Origin: Pseudomonadales bacterium
Lineage (GTDB): Bacteria > Pseudomonadota > Gammaproteobacteria > Pseudomonadales > Azotimanducaceae
Length of the DNA stretch: 12,611 bases
Assembly (NCBI GenBank): GCA_022448765.1
Contig: JAKUTI010000056.1
Coordinates: forward strand, 1 to 12,611
Direction of reading: 5' to 3'
The notes under the pieces were generated by a model that was not told the DNA's origin, searched no databases, and saw only the letters and a program-made list of their open reading frames with translations. Shown in pieces: positions 7,196 to 12,611 of this stretch. The stretch's first letter is position 1, and the number at the start of each line of letters is the position of its first letter. A program made the position numbers and the translations under genes.

Positions 7196-8167
7196 GTGTT
7201 CGATTTCAGCCCGAAACTCATCGATATTGCACGAAACGTCGTTTTGGTCGTATTGGTGGTAATGATTGCGTGGTCGCTACAAAAGTCAGTGCAATTTTTC
7301 CTTTTTCCACCTGAAGAAACGTCCTCAAGGCTACCGAATAACGTGGTTACCAATAATGCTTCGGACGTGGGTTCAATTGATCTTGTAACGTCGCTAAACC
7401 TCTTTGGAGACGCCTCCCGAACCCAAATCAGCTCCGCCGTAGTAGTGACCGAATCGCTTGCCGAAACCAAGCTCAACCTGGAACTCATCGGCGTATTCGC
7501 TGCGAGCACCGGCAATCCGGAAGGCTCGGCCGCGTTGATTTCGGAGAAACGTGGGACCGCAAAACTATTTCTGATTAACGAACGTGTACCTGGTAATGCG
7601 AAGCTAGTCGAGGTCTTCGCAGATCGGGTCGTTCTAGAGCGTTCTGGAAAACGAGAGTTGCTGCGTTTTCCAACAACCAAAAGCAACTTCACACCGCAGG
7701 CAGAATCCGGACGGGAACCGCGTGATTCAACCGTGTCTCGCTCGCTATCGGCCTCAGAACGTTCGCAATCCACCAACATGCCGTCAAACTCGAGCCAAAT
7801 CGAGTCTGTTGCAGCGGAGAAGGCGACCACAACAGGAAACAATGCGCAGCAGTCGGTCCGACAAGTTATCGCTTCGTACCAGGGTCGACTCGAAAACGAC
7901 GCGGAAGGTACACTCGCAGAATTAGGGATTAAACCTATCTCAACGGAAGTTGCAGGGGGGTATCGACTCGGCGGCCTAGCCTCGCATCCGGCGCTCAAGC
8001 AAACGGGACTTCAGCCAGGTGATATCTTGCTCTCGGTGAACAATCGAGCCATTGGAAACGTGGCAGAAGACAGGCTCGAATTTGAGAACGTACTAGCCCA
8101 AGGGTCAGCTCGTCTGGAGATTAAAAGAGGTAGCAGGAACTTTTTCATCACGGTTTCCCTCAAATAA
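7196..8167 (+). CDS. gspC: Type II secretion system protein C (inner-membrane clamp, PDZ type)
   Basis: GspC spans the inner membrane once and links the inner-membrane platform to the secretin in the periplasm. The 323 residues show a short cytoplasmic N-terminus; a membrane helix at about 13-27 (VVLVVLVVMIAW); the homology region at about 67-158, beginning with the family signature LNLFGDA and including LNLELIGVFA; a Ser/Thr/Gln-rich linker at 160-225; and a C-terminal PDZ-like domain (245-320) with GGLASHPALKQTGLQPGDIL and VNN. The PDZ domain distinguishes it from GspC types that end in a coiled coil. The start chosen is GTG 7196, because the next in-frame ATG falls inside the membrane helix. 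No ribosome binding site is visible, so the exact start is less certain than the gene. It lies 30 bases after gspN and five bases before gspD. Confidence 0.92.
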   Translation: MFDFSPKLIDIARNVVLVVLVVMIAWSLQKSVQFFLFPPEETSSRLPNNVVTNNASDVGSIDLVTSLNLFGDASRTQISSAVVVTESLAETKLNLELIGVFAASTGNPEGSAALISEKRGTAKLFLINERVPGNAKLVEVFADRVVLERSGKRELLRFPTTKSNFTPQAESGREPRDSTVSRSLSASERSQSTNMPSNSSQIESVAAEKATTTGNNAQQSVRQVIASYQGRLENDAEGTLAELGIKPISTEVAGGYRLGGLASHPALKQTGLQPGDILLSVNNRAIGNVAEDRLEFENVLAQGSARLEIKRGSRNFFITVSLK

Positions 8168-8172
8168 AAACT

Positions 8173-10089
8173 ATGCAGATACAACGTTTCCATTGGCTTG
8201 CACTGGTCGTCTGTTTACTGGCCTCGCCATCGTGGTCGGATGCACAGACCTGGAAGATCAATCTCAAGAACGCAGATATTCGTGAGTTTATTACACAAGT
8301 TTCAACCATCACGGGGAAAACATTTGTCGTCGATCCCCGGGTCAAAGGAAATGTAACCGTGGTCTCTGACCGTAAGCTCGACTCGGATGCCGTCTACGCG
8401 TTATTTCTCTCAGTGCTCAGAGTCCACGGTTTTGGCGCGTCACGCACCGGAGAAGTGGTCCGCATTGTGCAAAGTGCCACCGTAAAACAATCGGGTGCTC
8501 CGGTTTTCGACGACGACAGATCCTTGTCCGAAGAAGTTGTGACGCGAGTGATCTCGGCACGTAACGTTGCTGCAGCCGAACTGGTGAAGATTCTGCGCCC
8601 AATGATTCCGCAATACGGCCACATAGCGGCTGTCGCACAAGCGAACGTGGTCATCATCAGCGATCACGCCGACAATATCGCGCGTTTACTAACGATCATT
8701 CGCCAAGTGGACGTTGCTGACGAAGATGAAGTTGTGGTGGTAGCACTCGAACAAGCGTGGGTAGGAAGCGTAGTCGAAATTCTCGAACAGGTTGCGCCCG
8801 ATCAGATTGGGAAGTCCGCCGAAGGGCCTCAACGAGTTCTGGTGATCGGAAATGATAGAAACAACACCCTAGTTTTACGGGGTAAGAGCGCACCAATAGA
8901 CGAAGTACGTTCGCTGATCGAACAATTAGATCAGCCAGCAACGTCATCCGGCTCAACCCGCGTGTTTCAACTAAATCATGCCGACGCGTCTCGAACAGCG
9001 GAAATCCTAAACGGAATCCTAGTGCAACCGCGTGGGGGGGGGAACAATTCGCAGCCGGAAAATGTCAACATTCAAGCGGACACGTCGCTGAACGCGATTG
9101 TGGTCAGGACCGATCCGGGCACGATCTTGGAAATCGAAGATATCTTAAGCCAGCTCGATATCCGCAAGGCCCAAGTTCTGATTGAAGCTGCGATTGTGGA
9201 GGTCTCAGTTGATCAAACAAGTGCCGTAGGAATCGAAGCCGGCGCCGCAGATGCCAGTGGTGAGTCGGTGCCCTTTGTAAGCACTACCCTCAACGGCATC
9301 ATATCCAACGTATTAAGTAGCATCAGTGCAACCGCGGAGTCCGGAAAAATTGACCCAGTGCAAGGAATAGCAAGCGTTGGTTCCCCCACTCTTGCGGTCG
9401 CCCGGCTCGATCCAGATGGTGTTTCATTTGGGGCCATTCTAAATGCGTTGGCCATTAATACATCGGCGGATCTCTTATCAACACCCAGCGTTCTTACTCT
9501 CGACAACGAACAAGCCAATATTCTCGCGGGGCAAACAGTACCGTTTCGCACGGGCTCGTTTACGTCAACCAACAACGGCGCTAGCAATCCGTTTACCACT
9601 ATACAAAGAGAGGACGTTGGTATTGAGCTGACGGTGACGCCTCACATCCACGACGACTCGTCAATTCGACTCGAGGTTTCCCAATCGGTGGAAAATGTCG
9701 TCAATACGGGGCTCGAAATCGGAGAGGCCGGATTTTCAGACGTCGTCACCAACAAACGCAGTATCGAAACAACCATCTTAGCCGACGACCGTCAGACCAT
9801 CGTACTCGGCGGCTTGATTCAAGACGACCTAAGAGAAACCCGGAAAAAAGTACCGCTGGTGGGATCCATTCCATTTCTTGGCCGCCTTTTCCAGAATCGA
9901 TCCAAGAACCGGACCAAGCGTCATCTACTAGTGTTCTTACGGCCAACAATTCAACGCAATCGAGAAGAAATCGCAGATACAACGGATCGCAAGTACAAGG
10001 GTATATGGCAGGTACAGCTTGAATCTCGCGAATCGGGAACCGCAAACGAACCTCAAATCGATGAGATATACGAAGGCCGACGCGAGTAA
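8173..10089 (+). CDS. gspD: Type II secretion system secretin
   Basis: GspD forms the outer-membrane channel through which folded exoproteins leave the periplasm. The 638 residues begin with a signal peptide (hydrophobic 8-17, likely cleavage after SDA at 22-24). N0 follows at about 27-97 (WKINLKNADIREFI), N1 at 122-180, N2 at 186-254, N3 at 261-332, and the secretin barrel at about 340-592. The gate motif VPFRTG (456-461) and the family signature VPLVGSIPFLGRLF (560-573) are present. A 46-residue tail follows the barrel and could be a short pilotin-binding S region; this is inference. Codons 288-290 are all GGG (a nine-G run) in an N3 loop. It starts at ATG 8173, five bases after gspC, without a Shine-Dalgarno sequence. 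It is the last gene of the tight cluster. Identification is certain. Confidence 0.97.
   Translation: MQIQRFHWLALVVCLLASPSWSDAQTWKINLKNADIREFITQVSTITGKTFVVDPRVKGNVTVVSDRKLDSDAVYALFLSVLRVHGFGASRTGEVVRIVQSATVKQSGAPVFDDDRSLSEEVVTRVISARNVAAAELVKILRPMIPQYGHIAAVAQANVVIISDHADNIARLLTIIRQVDVADEDEVVVVALEQAWVGSVVEILEQVAPDQIGKSAEGPQRVLVIGNDRNNTLVLRGKSAPIDEVRSLIEQLDQPATSSGSTRVFQLNHADASRTAEILNGILVQPRGGGNNSQPENVNIQADTSLNAIVVRTDPGTILEIEDILSQLDIRKAQVLIEAAIVEVSVDQTSAVGIEAGAADASGESVPFVSTTLNGIISNVLSSISATAESGKIDPVQGIASVGSPTLAVARLDPDGVSFGAILNALAINTSADLLSTPSVLTLDNEQANILAGQTVPFRTGSFTSTNNGASNPFTTIQREDVGIELTVTPHIHDDSSIRLEVSQSVENVVNTGLEIGEAGFSDVVTNKRSIETTILADDRQTIVLGGLIQDDLRETRKKVPLVGSIPFLGRLFQNRSKNRTKRHLLVFLRPTIQRNREEIADTTDRKYKGIWQVQLESRESGTANEPQIDEIYEGRRE
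9034..9042 (+). repeat. Nine-G homopolymer inside gspD
   Basis: Nine consecutive G bases encode three glycines (residues 288-290) in the N3 domain loop PRGGGNNSQP. Loss of one G would bring a TGA about 17 codons downstream. Gain of one would also end translation before the secretin barrel. The tract is therefore a possible slippage site and equally a possible sequencing-error site. Confidence 0.9.
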
Positions 10090-10189
10090 CGAAAACGCTC
10101 ACCTATACCCAGGATGATCAGTACCGACAATCACCTCATTCCCATGTAGCCTCGTCATCCTACAGGTACGACTAGAACCACAACCAAAG
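10090..10189 (+). other. gspD-plsB intergenic region
   Basis: This 100-base gap is the largest after map. I see no GC-rich hairpin followed by a T run, so no intrinsic terminator. I also see no convincing -35/-10 pair; TATACC (10104-10109) is the nearest to a -10. Two complementary pairs are interleaved: AGGATGA (10111-10117) with TCATCCT (10155-10161), and GTACC (10121-10125) with GGTAC (10165-10169). Whether plsB has its own promoter or is read through from gspD is open. Confidence 0.5.
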
Positions 10190-12601
10190 ATGCGCAGCCA
10201 CCGGATCTCCGCAACCCCCGCGGGAATGATTTACCGCTTATCACGCTCCGTATTGGCTCGACTAGTCAAACCAAACCTCGTTGGAACGACAAATTTTGAA
10301 GACCCAGATGTGTTGTATGTCTTACCCCAGCGATCACTAGCAGACCTTCTCCTCCTCGATCTTGCTTGCGAAAAAACGTCTTCGCCACCCCCTTTACTAC
10401 CACTTTCTATGCCGAACGAGGCCAGACGATTTTTCTTTTTGAACCGGGGGGCCGGGTTCTTCAGAAAAAATACCATGAGGAACTATTCGGAACGCATGCT
10501 GCGCATTAATCGAGCCCATACTCAGGACCCCACGCTACGGCTGACGGTTGTCCCCGTATCGATTTATTGGGGACGCGCCGCGAATAAAGACCGATCACTC
10601 GTTCGCTCGTTAGTGTCTGACCAATGGTTGATTTCCGCCAGGCTGCGCCGCCTACTCGGTCTAGTCTTCAACCGCTCCGACATTTTGGTCCGATTCGGAA
10701 CATCTCTATCTTGGCCACAAGGGGCTTCTTCGCACGATCAAGGCAATAGTAATGTTCGCAAGTTAGCTCGAATACTTCGGGTCCACTTTCGAAACGAAAG
10801 GAGAGCTGTTCTAGGACCCGACCTTTCGAATCGCCGTTCGTTGGTCGAAGAAATCGTCGCAAGCCCTTCCGTACAAAACGCTATCGAGTCAGCGGACGGC
10901 GACTGGAAGACGCTCGAATCGAAAGCTCGCCGAGATGCCTTTGCGATAGGGTCCAACATGTCGTATCCAACCATCAGAGTATTAGAGGGACTCCTTAGCT
11001 GGTTCTGGCACCGTATTTACGATGGTGTGGATATTCAGGGATTCGAACGTCTCGAGCAGATGGCACACACCCACACACTCGTTTACGCGCCTTGTCATAG
11101 GTCCCACGTGGATTATCTCGTCCTATCACATGCCCTTTTCGGACTGGGGTTGATGCTTCCCCACATTGCAGCCGGCGACAATTTGAACATCCCCGTGATA
11201 GGAAAGTTGCTTCGACGTGGAGGCGCTTTCTTCATGCGGCGCTCGTTTCGCAACGATCCAATTTACCGCGCTGTCATACGCGAATACCTCAATGAGGTTT
11301 TTTCGCGAGGACATTCGGTCGAATATTTCATCGAAGGCGGTCGAAGCCGGACGGGAAGGATGTTACCTCCTCAACTCGGCATGCTGGGTATGACGCTTGC
11401 AAGTCACGCGCTCGGATTACCAAGACCCGTAGCCATCGTCCCGGTCTATTTCAGTTACGAGAAACTGATCGAGGCCAACGCTTACCTGTCCGAATTGCGA
11501 GGCCAGAGCAAGCGACGCGAAAATGTGGCCGACGTGTTTCGGAATTTGCGTTTAATCAAACAGAATTTCGGTCGCGTGACGCTGCGATTTGGAGTCCCCA
11601 TCGACCTTGCTTCATTCGTCGACAATTTCGATCCCAAACAACACCACGCATTACCGCCCCCAACTGCGGCCGAATCCCTTGGCCACGAAATACTCTCTGC
11701 AATCAATGATTCAGCACACGTCAATCCGGTAAACCTCGTAGCGTTAACGACCCTGTCGATGCCTCGCTTCACGATCGATGAGGGCATTTTGATTCGCCAT
11801 ATGGATTACCTCAAGAAATTGATTACTACTAATAGCGAAAACCATAACTTTAGCGCTACAAATCTGTCGCCAACTCAGATCGTCCAACACGTCGAACAAT
11901 TGGGGATGCTGCAGCGTGGAGAAGCCGAGGACGGCGGATTACTGGGACACGACCCGGCAACCGCCATCTTGATGACTTGGTATCGAAACAACGTCCTGCA
12001 CGTTGTCGCGCAACCGGCAATGCTTGCGTGCTTACTCGTCAATCGCAGATTACCCATCAAAATTGACGCGCTAGAACGTCTCGCACAAACGGTACTTCCA
12101 TACATTGAGGCGGAGCTTTCGTTTCGATCAGAACCATATGAGACGAGACGATGCTTACTGGAGCTTGAAAAGCTTGATCTTGTGCACAGCACCGGCGACG
12201 CCGTGACTCCTCCGAGAAAGAACGCCGAGGGCCGACTCCATCTTCAACTCCTCGCGAATGCACTTATGCCGACCCTCGAACGCTTCTACATTGCGATCGC
12301 CCTGCTCAACGAGGCCGGAAACTCCGTCTACACGCGGCGTTCATTGGTTGAAACCGCTTCTCGAACGGCGCGTCACTACTCGGTGTTGTACGGGACGAAC
12401 GCGCCTGAGTTTTTCGATCCAGCACCCTTTCGTGGATTAGTCCGAACACTCGAAAAACGTGGGGTCGTAGGTTCAGATAAGGAGGGTTACCTTTACTTTG
12501 ATGCATCGATCACAGAGCTCGTTCGAGCGTCGCATCACATCATCAAACCAGAATTACAGCATTCCATTCCGTCTTCACCTCTGACCGGGCGTGACGCTTA
12601 G
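10190..12601 (+). CDS. plsB: Glycerol-3-phosphate 1-O-acyltransferase
   Basis: PlsB acylates sn-glycerol-3-phosphate at position 1 with acyl-ACP or acyl-CoA at the inner membrane, the first committed step of phospholipid synthesis. The 803 residues match E. coli PlsB (about 806), and similarity runs from end to end. The four acyltransferase blocks are present: HX4D as H303-D308 (CHRSHVD), GGAFFMRR (344-351), EGGRSRTG (382-389) and IVPVY with P418. C-terminal PlsB blocks are also clear (LMTWYRNN, NAPEFFD). ATG 10190 is the longest start. ATG 10226 (residue 13, MIYRLSRSVLARLVK) aligns as well with the E. coli N-terminus, and neither has a clear ribosome binding site. It follows gspD on the same strand after 100 bases and ends 10 bases from the window edge. 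Confidence 0.96.
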   Translation: MRSHRISATPAGMIYRLSRSVLARLVKPNLVGTTNFEDPDVLYVLPQRSLADLLLLDLACEKTSSPPPLLPLSMPNEARRFFFLNRGAGFFRKNTMRNYSERMLRINRAHTQDPTLRLTVVPVSIYWGRAANKDRSLVRSLVSDQWLISARLRRLLGLVFNRSDILVRFGTSLSWPQGASSHDQGNSNVRKLARILRVHFRNERRAVLGPDLSNRRSLVEEIVASPSVQNAIESADGDWKTLESKARRDAFAIGSNMSYPTIRVLEGLLSWFWHRIYDGVDIQGFERLEQMAHTHTLVYAPCHRSHVDYLVLSHALFGLGLMLPHIAAGDNLNIPVIGKLLRRGGAFFMRRSFRNDPIYRAVIREYLNEVFSRGHSVEYFIEGGRSRTGRMLPPQLGMLGMTLASHALGLPRPVAIVPVYFSYEKLIEANAYLSELRGQSKRRENVADVFRNLRLIKQNFGRVTLRFGVPIDLASFVDNFDPKQHHALPPPTAAESLGHEILSAINDSAHVNPVNLVALTTLSMPRFTIDEGILIRHMDYLKKLITTNSENHNFSATNLSPTQIVQHVEQLGMLQRGEAEDGGLLGHDPATAILMTWYRNNVLHVVAQPAMLACLLVNRRLPIKIDALERLAQTVLPYIEAELSFRSEPYETRRCLLELEKLDLVHSTGDAVTPPRKNAEGRLHLQLLANALMPTLERFYIAIALLNEAGNSVYTRRSLVETASRTARHYSVLYGTNAPEFFDPAPFRGLVRTLEKRGVVGSDKEGYLYFDASITELVRASHHIIKPELQHSIPSSPLTGRDA

Positions 12602-12611
12602 TTTCGGTCGG

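Noticed and set aside
7183..7998. Minus-strand frame of 271 codons opposite gspC
   Set aside because: The translation is Ser/Arg/Thr-rich with no domain pattern and lies entirely opposite a well-supported gspC. It is a shadow frame produced by the codon usage of gspC.
9034..9042. G9 tract as evidence of a frameshift or pseudogene in gspD
   Set aside because: The frame continues intact through N3, the barrel and the VPLVGSIPFLGRLF signature to a normal length of 638, so the gene as given is complete.
9213..9599. Minus-strand frame of 128 codons opposite gspD
   Set aside because: No motif, no start signal, and full overlap with the secretin domain on the other strand.
10090..10189. Intrinsic terminator after gspD
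   Set aside because: The best inverted repeat (AGGATGA/TCATCCT) has a loop of 37 bases and no following T run.
482..12611. CRISPR arrays, insertion sequences, tRNA genes or prophage traces
   Set aside because: No regularly spaced repeats, transposase motifs, terminal inverted repeats or tRNA-like cloverleaf sequences were seen; coding density is nearly complete with conserved chromosomal genes.

Overview
The window is a compact stretch of a gammaproteobacterial chromosome of roughly even base composition. The case for this class rests on three things: rpsB and map lie head to head; the run map-glnD-dapC-dapE has the layout known from Pseudomonas and relatives; and the long, E. coli-type glycerol-3-phosphate acyltransferase PlsB (803 residues) is largely a gammaproteobacterial protein. 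I cannot place it at order or genus level from the sequence alone.

Layout. The left edge (1-481, minus strand) is the first 160 codons of rpsB (ribosomal protein S2), cut by the window edge. A 221-base divergent intergenic region (482-702) carries the rpsB promoter and a long rpsB leader, plus a probable map promoter facing the other way. From 703 to 10089 seven genes run in one direction with overlaps or gaps of 30 bases or less: map (methionine aminopeptidase), glnD (PII uridylyltransferase), dapC and dapE (two steps of the succinylase route to diaminopimelate and lysine), then gspN, gspC and gspD (type II secretion). After a 100-base gap, plsB fills the rest on the same strand and stops 10 bases before the right edge. 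There are no tRNA or rRNA genes, mobile elements or CRISPR repeats.

How the genes relate. S2 and Map serve translation and protein N-terminal maturation. GlnD senses glutamine and controls PII. DapC and DapE bracket the diaminopimelate pathway, with the succinylase dapD not in this window. The last three operon genes build part of a type II secretion machine: an inner-membrane clamp protein (GspC), its outer-membrane secretin (GspD) and accessory GspN. The ATPase, platform and pseudopilin genes are not adjacent.

I do not see an undescribed system here; nearly all of the sequence is explained by conserved housekeeping genes. The points most worth a second look are the separation of gspN-C-D from the rest of the secretion genes and its direct coupling to dapE, a nine-G tract inside the gspD reading frame, and the structured rpsB leader.
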